A stretch of 64,000 bases of DNA from the NCBI GenBank assembly GCA_905250025.1, contig CAJNOJ010000056.1, forward strand, positions 372,001 through 436,000, given 5' to 3'. Shown in pieces: positions 1 to 10,656 of the stretch. This DNA comes from Adineta ricciae. Its lineage: Eukaryota > Rotifera > Eurotatoria > Adinetida > Adinetidae. Below the pieces are notes generated by a model, which saw nothing but the letters and a program-made list of their open reading frames with translations, ran no database searches and had not been told where the DNA came from. Numbering within the stretch: the first letter of the stretch is position 1; the number at the start of each line of letters is the position of its first letter. Made by a program: the position numbers and the translations under genes.

Positions 1-1
1 T

Positions 2-329
2 CAGTCATATCATAAGCGAACAAACTCTATCGGTGGTTTTTAAACAAAACAAAATATCGAAATTGTTTGCGAGATAAAATCTTTTTTTCGTAGGTGCTTT
101 CACTGTTGGCGATCGTCATCGGTTTGAAAATATTTACATTGGCTGGGGTTTGAAAAATTTCAATGAATGTTCGCAAGCCAGTATGATCAATATATTTCCT
201 CAAAATGAATACAAGTTCGACTTGATCGAAAAAGATGATCCAACAGTGGAGGAAGAAAATGCACTGTTCAAATCATCGATACTATTGTCACCGGATGACA
301 ATGAAGAGTTTGAAGATAATATTGAATAG
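2..329 (+). CDS. C-terminal end of an unrecognised protein (5' part outside window)
   Basis: Two coding pieces are visible, 2-32 and 94-329, separated by a 61-bp GT-AG intron. The phase joins cleanly (ATC G / GT GCT), giving ...NSIGAFTVGDRHRFENIY... and ending at TAG 327-329. The last third is acidic (a DDPTVEEEN stretch, ending NEEFEDNIE). No signal peptide, transmembrane segment or motif can be judged from this fragment, and I do not recognise the family. Its 3' end lies only 26 bp from the 3' end of the convergent Ly6-like gene, so their untranslated regions probably overlap. The coding assignment rests on the open frame across a well-formed short intron. Confidence 0.55.
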
Positions 330-355
330 AAGACATTCTTAAACAAAGGTTTCGA

Positions 356-1204
356 TTAGAAAAGTAAAACGAATAGGAGTGGAATTAGAAAAAGCACGAG
401 ATTACTGATTGATGCCACGCCATTGTTGTAGTTCTTATCCTGTGGTAAATACTCCCATGTAATTTTTTTATTCGCCGATAATGAAGGCAACTGCCGATTG
501 ATTTCTTCGTGACTGTTCAAATCACTGACATCCAAGGCAGGTACCAGTTCGTCGTCGTCGTCGTCTTCTTCTACGGCTCTCTCCTCACCGATAAAATAAT
601 CTGGTGCTGCTTTTGTCGCATTCATTTGGTTAGTTGTCGTAGTTAGTGTGGTGATCGATTCAGTAGTAGCAGTCGTAGTAGTCTTCGAACTCTCGGTAAT
701 AGAAGGCAGGACCATTCTTGAATATAATGGTATATTAAACATTGATTTAGACACTAAAGAATACCTTAGTAAGAAAAGTTGACTAGTATTTTCGGATGAT
801 TGTTTCTACTTACGAGAAATTGAATTACATAAATTTGTGCGACAACATAGTTCAATGCGGACGTCGCTATCAAGTGAAAAGTCACTTGGTGTACAATATC
901 GGCTAGCACATGTGCGATACGGTTGTTCATCCACATAACCAGCCTAGTGGAATAGTAAAAGAATTAGATAGATTCATTGACTATTTTGCTAATGGTGTTT
1001 GTCTTTTACCCAACAAAGTTGTGTTCTTTTATTACAAAGTACCTTCGTTTGATCGTCATTTGTCGTCTCTGCGCATGCTTTACCTTTACACGCATGACAC
1101 AAAAGTTTGTCATCGTCGTCGACATTGAGTAAAAGATCCCATTCAACAGTATGATGAACACAAATCCCAAGCAAAAGTAATAAATAAACAAATCGATATT
1201 GCAT
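356..1204 (-). CDS. Ly6/uPAR three-finger, GPI-anchored surface protein
   Basis: There are three exons: 1204-1010, 943-814 and 753-356, with introns of 66 and 60 bp and matching phases. Exon 1 starts with a hydrophobic signal peptide (MQYRFVYLLLLLGICV) followed by LLCHACKGKAC. Exon 2 ends with the Ly6/uPAR signature CCRTNLCN. Exon 3 is a Thr/Ser-rich stalk with an acidic run (EEDDDDDE), and it closes with a short hydrophobic tail (LVLFLIPLLFVLLF) directly before the stop, typical of a GPI-attachment signal. Known: Ly6/uPAR proteins are secreted or GPI-anchored and act in adhesion, receptor modulation or septate junctions. Inference: an extracellular surface protein of about 240 residues with unknown partner. 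The acidic repeat is encoded by a GTC/GAC triplet run near 550-570 and may vary in length. Confidence 0.75.
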
Positions 1205-1899
1205 TACTTAATTAAATAGAAGAACAATGCTACTGTGGTGAGGATATTGTCTACTTCTATTTTTTTCATTCGTCTCTTATGAAGATGCGGAATGACGAAT
1301 TGTCATATCACAATTATCAACAGACTACAACTGTCATGTAAATGTGTTTGTTTTTCGATCGAACATGCATGACTGAGTGACAGCGTAGGTTGCTTTTACT
1401 CATGTTTCAAGGCCGAAAATTATCATCGATATTGGCGTATTCGATGTGTGGCGTGCAAATTAATTAAATGTGAAATGAGAAGACAACTGAGCTTGGCTGC
1501 TCTGTTTCTATCAATAGAATTGATGTGTTATTCATGAGATTGAATGAAAAACATAGGATTTGCTTTAAAAGTGCAGATCTATCATATCGTTTATATGCAA
1601 CCATCAGTTTCGAAACAATTGTAAATCAGAACGAAATTCTATATAAAAAACGAAGAAGAATGGGAGGACGAGATGAGTAAGAAGGAGAATAAAAGCTTAG
1701 ATGACAGATGAAAACGTTGATCGAGCAACATTCTAATGGGTGTAGAAACGAGTAAGAAGAAGTGTAATACGAAGGTGAGCGAAAAAGAAAATGAAGCGAG
1801 AGAAAACTGATTTGAGTTTTAAAAGACAGATTCAAAACGTATGCGAATGTGTATGATTATAATGTCATCAGACTGACTGAGAAGAGAACATAACAGATT
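1205..1899. other. Intergenic, no gene seen
   Basis: This 695-bp AT-rich stretch separates the start of the Ly6-like gene from the 3' end of the hnRNP K gene. Short open frames near 1626-1835 are Ser/Tyr/Phe-rich and low in complexity, with no homology that I recognise. It presumably holds the promoter of the Ly6-like gene. Confidence 0.5.
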
Positions 1900-3253
1900 T
1901 TATGGTCGCCAAAGGCCAGATTGTCGAACAGCTTGTTGAAGAAGTGATTGCGCACGACTGATCTGTTCCGGTGTTCCTTCGATAGTTATGATTCTGTCCC
2001 CACCACCACCGTTACCACTAGGAATTGCTTGGTCGTCGATAATTATATTCGCATTGGTACTTTGACGTATCTGCTGAATTTTCGCACCACGAGGACCAAT
2101 GACAGCTCCGACCAGTTCATTCGGCAATGTTACCTATGAATGCCAACGAATGTACATGTTCATCGAAAAGAAAGAACTTAACGTACACGTGTCGAAGTGA
2201 GCACGGCGGTGTTGCTAAATCGAGCACCTAAACCTGATCCACCGCCATAAGGTACATGAACAAGAGAAGGTAAAGGTCGAATAGAATACATACCACCTCG
2301 TGGTGTAGTTGCCGGATACGCGCCACGTGAATTATATCCAGATCGATTGTCACCAGTAGCTGCGTTTGCAAAACCGCCTGAATGGAGAGCAACAAATGAC
2401 AAGTACTTGACTACAACTAATTAGAATGCAAACAAACCGTATTCATTCACAGCATAAACATCGAAATTATGTGGATCATATTGAATTAAAGGTGAGCCTC
2501 GCGGTTGTTGAGACGATGTCGATATTAAATTATAAATATTCTAAAATAATGAAAAATACGAACTTCCTGGTAACATACATTTCTACACTAACTTTTAAAC
2601 ATTCAATAATATCGTCTAACTTTCCATGTAAACAAATGATTCTTTCATGACTCATTGGACAGCATTGTGAGAAGACTTTGATATCAAGATTATAACTTTG
2701 TCGCAATTCTTTGATATGTTGTCCACCTTTACCAATAATAGCTCCACAATAGATTTGATGAACAAGTATGCGAATTTCTGCTGTTGACGGTTCATCGTTA
2801 TTGCTATTTGATTGTATCTGATCAGAAGCACTTCCCGATGCTGTTTGACGTTTACGATTAAATGCTGAAAGACGAGCGCTATCAGTTAAACATGGAATGA
2901 TTTGATACAATGCATCGAAGCATTGCTCTTCTTCGCCACTCAATATCAACACACGCTCTGGAGAAGCACAGTCAGGTACTTGGATAATAATACGCGAATG
3001 ATCAGCACGAAGTTTTTGTATTGCCACACCACTTTTGCCTAGACGAAAATGCGATTTTCTTTTGTAAAGAAAAACCAGCAAAATACATACCAATAACGGC
3101 TCCAGCATCACGAGAAGTCATTAATAAACGAATCTCGATATTAGATCCAGCTGAGTAAGGGTTGTTACTATTGCTATTTATACGTCGATTGCTGATGTTG
3201 TTCGCGGTATTATTATTCGATACTTGACCATAATCATCATCGGAGGATGTCAT
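1900..3253 (-). CDS. HNRNPK: hnRNP K-type protein with three KH domains
   Basis: Proposed exons are 3253-3091, 3038-2575, 2540-2438, 2377-2187 and 2133-1900. KH1 matches hnRNP K closely (IEIRLLMTSRDAGAVIG, then KSGVAIQKLRADH and a CASPERVL segment). KH2 carries GAIIGKGGQHIKELRQ. A Gly/Arg/Tyr-rich linker (SGYNSRGAYPATTPRGG) follows, and KH3 carries NELVGAVIGPRGAKIQQIRQ near the C-terminus. All three GXXG loops are present: GKSG, GKGG and GPRG. The order KH-KH-linker-KH is that of hnRNP K. Known: hnRNP K binds C-rich single-stranded RNA and DNA and acts in transcription, splicing and translation, mostly in the nucleus. The intron at 2541-2574 is only 34 bp with a weak donor (gttacc), so that join is the least certain part of the model. 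The start was chosen as the first ATG of the long 5' exon. Confidence 0.85.
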
Positions 3254-3873
3254 TTTCTCTAGATATTGACTCGGGAAAAGTAGGGGAAGATTGGATTGGG
3301 ATGTAGGCGCTAGGACCTTATCGTTGAATGATATTAATCAATCAATACGTCTAAAATTCAAAGAAATATTTGGTATACATCGAGTTGATGAACTTCATTC
3401 AAAAAAACAATATGTATATATAGAAAGAAGAAAATATATATTCAATTGGAATAAACATGAGCTATTCTAACACGGTAATGCAGTTTTCATTCATTGTATT
3501 CTATTCATATGTTGAGTTCGTAAACCATTAGGAAAGTGAAGAAACAGAGGACGCTCGCGTTTTATCGAAGATAGAGAAAAATATTTCTTATGACAAAGTA
3601 GTGTTTAACGATCATAGCTTCACTCGGATGAAATCGAAAGGTCTATGTTCAATAGCTCAACTTCTATCCACTGTGTTGAAGCGAGAAGTTCTAGTTTATG
3701 GTTGTTCACAGTATGACAAACAAGTCTTTCATGTATATAAGCTTTTTTTATTGTTTTTTTCAAAGTAATAAATGGAAAGATCAATCAAAGAACTAAAACA
3801 AAATGAACTGTTTTCCTACATAAAAAAACAGACGTTAATATGACTAAAGGTTAAAAAAGAATGTTTGTCGATT
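3254..3873. other. Intergenic, no gene seen
   Basis: About 620 bp lie between the start of the hnRNP K gene and the stop of the first peroxidase gene. The stretch contains TATA-like runs around 3411-3440 and no open frame that looks coding. Confidence 0.5.
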
Positions 3874-6648
3874 TTAACCCATAGTACGTGAATCAACACG
3901 CCATGGATTGAAATCAAAAATAGGACATTGATTGCATAATCCTAATGGATTTCTAAAAACAAAGGAGAGAAAACACGAGAGATACATTTTCTGATTCGCA
4001 CTATGTGTTAGAGTCACTTACGTTTGATCATTGGGTGGTTGGAATGGATTTGCTTGGACTTTTTCAATATCAGTTGTATGGCAGAAAAAGCATTGATTTG
4101 AATATCTGTTTATGGCATCAAGTTGGGCTAGAGAAAGATTTCACATGTTTCAGTCAATGAATTTGTACAAATCCAAGGTGATATACCTGGTGTAAATTGG
4201 CCTTCGTGTTTGTAGAAGTGACGATCGCCATATTTAAGATGTCTGAATTGTGTACCAATGATACATGCTGAAACTGGACCGACTAAGCCGCCAGGTACAT
4301 GGTTTTCATGATTGATACCAATGAAGAGATCAACATCCTCAGGATGTCTAGAAACAAATATGAACACAGTTTTTGAAATGATTCGCGAGGAATGCGTGTA
4401 ACACACTTGTAGATCATTTGTAGTTTGCCTGCATTTTCGAAACTCATCGTATCTGTGAAGTCTTGGAATTGGCTTGCACGCGGAAGACCGCAGAGTTGTC
4501 GGAAGGCGTTGTAGCCCGGGATACCGTGTTCACGAGCACGGCAGATATTGATTGCAACAATATCGTTACGTCGGATTTCACCCTGTCGGTTGACAGATTC
4601 AAATAAACGATGATGAATGTCTTGGACATAGTTTGTATCGCCAGCAAAACCATAGTCGAATAATGAGCCACAGAGCAATGAATCAACGCCATTGTTTGCA
4701 GCACTAGAAAAAAGTCAAAACAATAGATATGGCTATGTCAAACTTCCTTTCATACTCATAAGCTAATTTGCATTTGGCATTCACGTCGCGGAGCCAAACT
4801 TGATCAATCAATTCACCTTTTGGTGTGCAACGTGTGAATAAATCACGAACTAACGTATGTAGACGAAGGGCGGCGGCTGCAGCTTCGTTAAACACAACAC
4901 CCGGCATCTAAGATAGAAGAATTTGATCAGCTTGAACTTGAGAAATTCAAAATTTGTACATACTGATGGATCGTAACGACTTGTTACGCCATTATCTCCT
5001 GTAAAGCGATTTGCTGCTTCTTTGCCAATTAAGATTGGTAACCAATCGTCATACGTAATGCGTTGATGAACAGCAACTAAGATTCTTTTAGCTTCTTCGT
5101 ATAGAAGAAAATCATCATTTTTCCAGTCTGGACGGATGTTGGCCAGTTCAACTGTGAAAATATTATGCGCACGCACCCATTGAGCTTGAATACCAGTTAA
5201 AATAAGGTTTTCCATCAAACGTGAATCACCACCAGCAAAACAACGTTCGCTGTCTGTTCCATCAACACAGGATCTACCTTCACGTTGACCGGGTGGAAGA
5301 TCAAATTTCGACCATGATCGTTTGGCTGTTTTCAAGAAACCGTTAGTGCCAGTGCGTAAACCGTGAGCTGTTAGTCTTGTGCTACCGTATGTTACAGATA
5401 AATCGATATAATGTGAATTGCCATTCATTTGTTCCTTGACACCGAGTGAACAAACTTGATCACTGAAAGCTTGAGCTGTTGCTGGTGTTGCCATACATTG
5501 TTGTCCAGCCATAAACGGATCGTTTGGTGCCACATCGACAACAGTGCACATATCTGTATCCTGTGATTCACAACTGCATGATGAAATCGGTGTACTACCA
5601 GAGTCGGTAACGGGTAGAGACAAGATAATATCGTGCATGATGAATTGACCGTAAGCAACAAAGAAGTTGTTGTAACTAGTATCAAACACCGGCTTGGATC
5701 CCATGGATAAACTGATTTGACGGCATGATGGCAATGGACCGCCAAGAACTGATTGTGAACGTGGTTTGCTTAATCCTGTAAATGATCGAATAGAAAAACG
5801 TGACCATATTTTGAGAAAACGTACCATCATCATAAGCTGCTGGTAGTAAACGTGCGTATGCGGTTTGTGAGCTGCCTTCGTATGGGCGTTGCAGATTGTT
5901 ACATACACCGGTTATTGTTCGAACGTTGATGAAGTTACTGCAATCTGGGTTGGCAGCAAATACACAAGTATTTCCAGGTAAATGAATTCGTTTCAAGAAA
6001 TGATCTCTAAAATGGCAAATATATCATCTACTAGTACGTACATGCTTTTTCTTACAGATACTGAGTGATTGTTGCATTGGTTTCACATCCAAGTCTAGAA
6101 TAAACGAGGATCGGATAAAATTGGTGAAAATAGTTTTCGTTTTAGCTTACATAGCAACGAGTTCTTGAGAAACTTTGGTGGCAACACGAGCAACCAAAGC
6201 ACCGTTATGTGTACCTGCCCGTAATTGTACAGCATCAAAATCCATGATATCATCTAAGAAACAGAAGAAAGTCAATGAACTATTTGATTTTCCTTCAGTC
6301 ATCATCTTTCTACGCACTGTTATTCAAACCAGTATTACGAGCACGTTCATTTGCTAATTTTCTTTCTTCTTGTTGAAGTTTAGTTTCAAATAAACTTTGT
6401 AATGCGGATGGAGTCAACATCGATGCTGCAATATCAGTCGAAAGACATTGAGGGTATGGAATTCGGAAGCCATTATTATTGATATTTTGCGGGATGAATT
6501 GATTGCTTTGACCATTTCCCATCGAATTGGGCATTTGAGAAGGCGAACTTTGTTGGAAGCCCGACATTTGCTGTGCTTGGTTAAATTGACCATTAATGGT
6601 CAAAATAAAAGCACAGAGCACACTGGAAACTATCAGCACTCTCATCAT
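3874..6648 (-). CDS. Secreted animal haem peroxidase, copy A (peroxinectin/chorion-peroxidase type)
   Basis: About ten exons with short introns run from MMRVLIVSSVLCAFILTING (signal peptide) at 6648 to the TAA at 3874. Core landmarks of the animal peroxidase family are present in order: SGxCNNL-like ITGVCNNLQRP, the distal motif GQFIMHDI, the calcium loop YIDLSVTYGS, GGDSRLMEN with the catalytic Arg, the helix RLHTLVRDLF with the proximal His, AREHGIPGYNAFR, and HPEDVDLFIG near the C-terminus. Aligned from memory to myeloperoxidase, the distal Gln, His and Arg are kept and so is the Glu that forms one haem ester bond. The Asp that forms the other is Met. Known: these enzymes oxidise halides or phenols with hydrogen peroxide outside the cell, in immunity or matrix cross-linking. 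Its tandem partner downstream on the same strand, copy B, shares the intron layout. Confidence 0.85.
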
Positions 6649-7376
6649 ACAATCTATACTAAAATATAAAGTAAAGAATAATACCAAAGTGTTTCGAGCA
6701 AATCAGAGATATTTCTAGCTAAGACTGAAATCTAAACGTCCATATTTATACATGGAAAGCGTTTGTATCCCTATCTAGGCTATCCGTATTCTTGATATCA
6801 TGTACAGAAAGAAAGAGAAAAAGAAAGATTCTGGTTCGAAAACAAAAGTTTAGGCTTATATATACATAAATAACTAGATCGTCATCATCTGAGAGATATG
6901 TATATGTGATATCACTGTGAACTTATAATACGAATTCGAGGGTTTCAAAGAATGATCGATAAGCATGTGTAATATAGTTCGTTTCTTTTCGAAAGCTATT
7001 AACGTAATGTACCTAACTATTTCGATTGTACATTTGCCTAATTTGAGCAGTAGTATTGACATGAATGATGGACTAATCGAATACATCCTCCTTCACATTT
7101 ATTTGGTAACGCATCCGGCATTGTTATTATACGAATTTTTGCACAAATTTCGAATCATTAGTATTCCATCAACCTCAAGCACTATCTGGTAATCACATAC
7201 GCATCGACTTTATCTTTCCGAATCGAATTTTCCAAGCTGTTTTTTATGTTTTTATTCTTTTTTTTGTGATAAAATAATAAAACAAGTTAGTCAATGCATA
7301 AACACACTCGATGAATCAAAACAAACACGCGCGCACATTAAAAAGACTAATCTGGAAAATCCGTTGTTATGAATTT
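6649..7376. other. Intergenic between the two peroxidase genes
   Basis: Apart from the TATA-like element, I see no coding sequence in this 728-bp AT-rich stretch. It should contain the promoter of copy A and the 3' untranslated region of copy B. Confidence 0.5.
6741..6750 (-). promoter_or_regulatory. TATA-like element upstream of peroxidase A
   Basis: The minus strand reads TATAAATATG about 95 bp before the proposed start codon of peroxidase A. Position and sequence fit a core promoter, but no transcription start was mapped. Confidence 0.3.
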
Positions 7377-10121
7377 TTACGCTGATTGTGTTTCAGCCCA
7401 ATCGCTTAAGTCGAAATTGGCACATTCTCTACATGATTTCAAGACATTGCTAAAACAAAAACGAAAAATGCTAAGTATTCATTGATAAAATTCATCGTAA
7501 TTTACTCAGAGTCATTTGGTGGTTTGAACGGATTAAGTGGTACTTTATCAATGTCAACAACGGAACAGATAAAGCAATGGAATGGATAGTCTACAATTGT
7601 TTGTAATTGTCCTAAAGAGATTTTCTTCGAAAAATCAGCTCGTTCCATAGTTAATTCCTACCTGGTGTGAAAACGCCTGGATGCGAGTAAAATAATCGAT
7701 CACCATCGCGAAGAGCTTTGAATTGCAAGCTAAGTAAACATGCTGAAACAGGACCAATGAGAGATCCGGGTAATGTGTCTTCCAAATTGAGGCCAACAAA
7801 TAGATCAACATCTTCTGGATGACTAAAAATAAGCAATTTGAATTCGAAACTACTCGACAACGTATTTTGTTCAACTAACCCATAGTTCTTCTTTAAGAAT
7901 TGGATACCATCATAATTGATTGTGTCACCAAAATCTTCGAAGTTATATGCTTTTGGTAACTTGCAGTATTCTCGGTAGGCATTATAACCGCGAATACCGT
8001 GTTCTCGACCGCGGCAGATGTTGATAGCAACTAAATCATTACGCCACAATTGTCCGTATTTGTTAACTGATTCGAATAAGCGATTGTGAATTTGATGAGC
8101 GAAATTACCATCGTGAGCAAAGCCATAATCATAGAAGAGACCACAAATGATCGAATCTAGACCATTGTTTTCCATACTAACGAAGAGAACGAGTTTTACG
8201 AAAGGGAATGAAGGCAACAATGCGATATTTACTCATAAGCATATTTGGCTTTTGCACTAATGTCATGGAGCCATAATTCATCGATACGATTACCATCAGG
8301 GGTACATCGACTGAATAAATCACGAACTAATGTATGTAAACGGAAAGCAGCTGCTGCAACTTCATTGAATACAACTGGTGGGATCTAAAGATTTTGAACA
8401 TGGAAGTTCATGTTTTCTACAATTTACATGCGTATGACATACGTTTACGTTATAGCTTGATTCACCAATTGGACCAAAGAGTTCTTTGAATTCATCAGTA
8501 CCGAAGAGGAGAGGTAACCATCTTGTATATAAGATATCTTGAAAGAAGGCAATGTTGATCTTTCTAGCTTCTTCGTACAATTTGTCGTTGCTCCAATGCG
8601 GATTCAAGTCGTGTAAAGCTCGAGCTAATTCATTATGTTTACGTAAAAAGATGGTTTGAACGGATGTGAAGCCAAGGGTAACCATCAAACGTGAATCACC
8701 TATTTTCAGACGAAATATTCATAGGAGTAAAATAGATGAGAGGAAAACGTTTTTTACCTCCAGCAAAACATGGCTGTTTGTAAGTGGCATCAACGCAAGA
8801 TTTTCCTTCACGTTGAGCTGGTGGCATCTCCAATTTGGACCAGTGTGTTCGTGTTGATTTCAATAAACCTTGATCTGAACGGACAATAGCAGCGGTACGT
8901 ACGGTATTACCGTAGAGAACAGATAAATCAGGAATGTGCGTATTTCCATTCATTTGTTCTTTGACACCAAGTGAACAGATTTGATTTTTGAAAGCTTGGG
9001 CTGTAGCTGGGAAAGCCATACATTTTTGTCCACGTAAATATGGATCATCGGGTTTAATATCGATCACTGTACATTTATTCCAATCGTATTTCGAGCCACA
9101 TGTGCATGAGGAAATTGGTGTTAAATATGTATCAGTGGCTGGTGTAGCAAGTGAAATATCATGGCCAATGAATTGTCCAAAAACGGCAAAGAAGTTGTTG
9201 TATTCGCGGCTGAAGATTGGTTTTGAGCCGAATGCTAAACTGACTTGACGGCATGATGGTAATAAGCCATAGCCATATGCTTTTCGACGAGGTTTACTGA
9301 GATCTATGGAGAGAGAAGCTCATGAATATATGAAGACGAAAAATTGTTAGCTCTCAAACGTACGATCGTCGTAGTCGGCAGTGATGATACGTGCGTAGGC
9401 TGTTTGAGAACTTCCTTCATAAGGCCGTTCAAGATTGTTACAGATACCAGTTGGTGTTCGGTATTTCTTCCGATCGTCACACTTTGGTTTTTCATGGTAT
9501 TTACAGAATTCTTCGGGCATTTTGAATTTTTGAAGAAAATGATCTCTAAACATGATCGAAGGCTCAGCGAGTGTCGAATAATAACATTTGCCACTTACAA
9601 ATTCTTGGCATCTGTTCCATTTAAATCACAAGCAAGTACGGTCATGATATCTTGTGTTAATTTTACAGCGGCAGTAGCAGCTTGTCGAGATTTGCCGTAG
9701 TCCTTTCTTGATCCGTCCGCATCATAATCCATTAAGTCATCTTGAAAAAAAAAAGGATAGTTTTGGATATCCTTGCAAGACATCGTAATCAATTACCATA
9801 GTTATGTTTCTTGTTTTCATAACGTTCGTTCATTAAGCTTTTTTCTTCAGCACGGAGTGCTTTGTTGAATAAATCTCCCAACGATGACGATTCGAGATAA
9901 TTTTGTTTGGAACCAGATAGCAGACATTCTGGAAATGGGACACGGTGGCCCTTATCCTTATACTCGTTAAGATCATCCTAAAAGCGAAAAAAACATCAGA
10001 ACATACGGCTTCACAGCCGATTAATTCGTCTTACGGTGTCCCACCAAATGGTTTTTTTGTAAGGATCAGAATCGGCTAATGCGGTCGTAATGAACACGAG
10101 CAATATTATCCCTTTCAGCAT
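7377..10121 (-). CDS. Secreted animal haem peroxidase, copy B, lacking both haem-ester residues
   Basis: The gene has roughly a dozen exons and introns placed much as in copy A. It starts with a signal peptide (MLKGIILLVFITTALA) and ends LSDWAETQSA. The core motifs are TGICNNLERPYEG, GQFIGHDI, PDLSVLYGN, GGDSRLMVT, RLHTLVRDLF, GREHGIRGYNAYR and HPEDVDLFVG. The distal Gln and His, the catalytic Arg and the proximal His are all present. Compared with myeloperoxidase from memory, the ester-forming Asp is Gly and the ester-forming Glu is Val, so haem should not be covalently bound. Known family role: peroxide-dependent oxidation in the secretory pathway or extracellular space. Inference: a functional but modified peroxidase, or a specialised haem-binding protein. 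The start follows a gtttag sequence closely, suggesting a leader intron or trans-splice site. Confidence 0.85.
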
Positions 10122-10656
10122 TTTCCTAAACGACAAATTTCCTATTAGACGCGATCACGATTCTGTTTGCGAAAACGAAGAAAAGAAATGAATCCGTACA
10201 TTTATTATTCGTGATCACGTAGTCTTTCTTTCTTCTATTCGAGGTGTTCACATTTAGATATATCATCTCTATATATATCGCAACAGAAAACAAAGACTAT
10301 AATCATAGTATCTTCATTCTTTCTTATTAAATGGCCTGGCTACATGTAAATGGTGATCTCTCGTCGACTGATAAAGCTTTCGAACGATCGATCGGAATTA
10401 ACGATAGCAAAGTGCATGTTTATATACATGGATGACTATGACAATGATTTCTAGGGGTAGAATCGGTATATACTTTTCTCTATTAACAATCGGATGTTTA
10501 TAAGAACCATCAAGACACGTTAGCTGATTTTGTCATGTACAATATCTTGTTGACGTCATGTTCGGTAGGAGACGATATTAAAAACATCGTTCTTTGATGG
10601 AATGCAGGAACAATCAAGGCATGGAAAGCGTTTATTAAGTTAGTCAGTTTTAAACT
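10122..10656. other. Intergenic region; duplicated segment begins inside it
   Basis: No coding sequence was found. The left boundary of the 4.64-kb duplicated segment falls at about 10273. Therefore much of the presumed upstream region of peroxidase B recurs at 14914-15298 without the peroxidase gene. Confidence 0.5.

Noticed and set aside
1626..1835. Ser/Tyr/Phe-rich minus-strand frame
   Set aside because: It is low-complexity translation of a GA-rich strand with no homology or splice partners.
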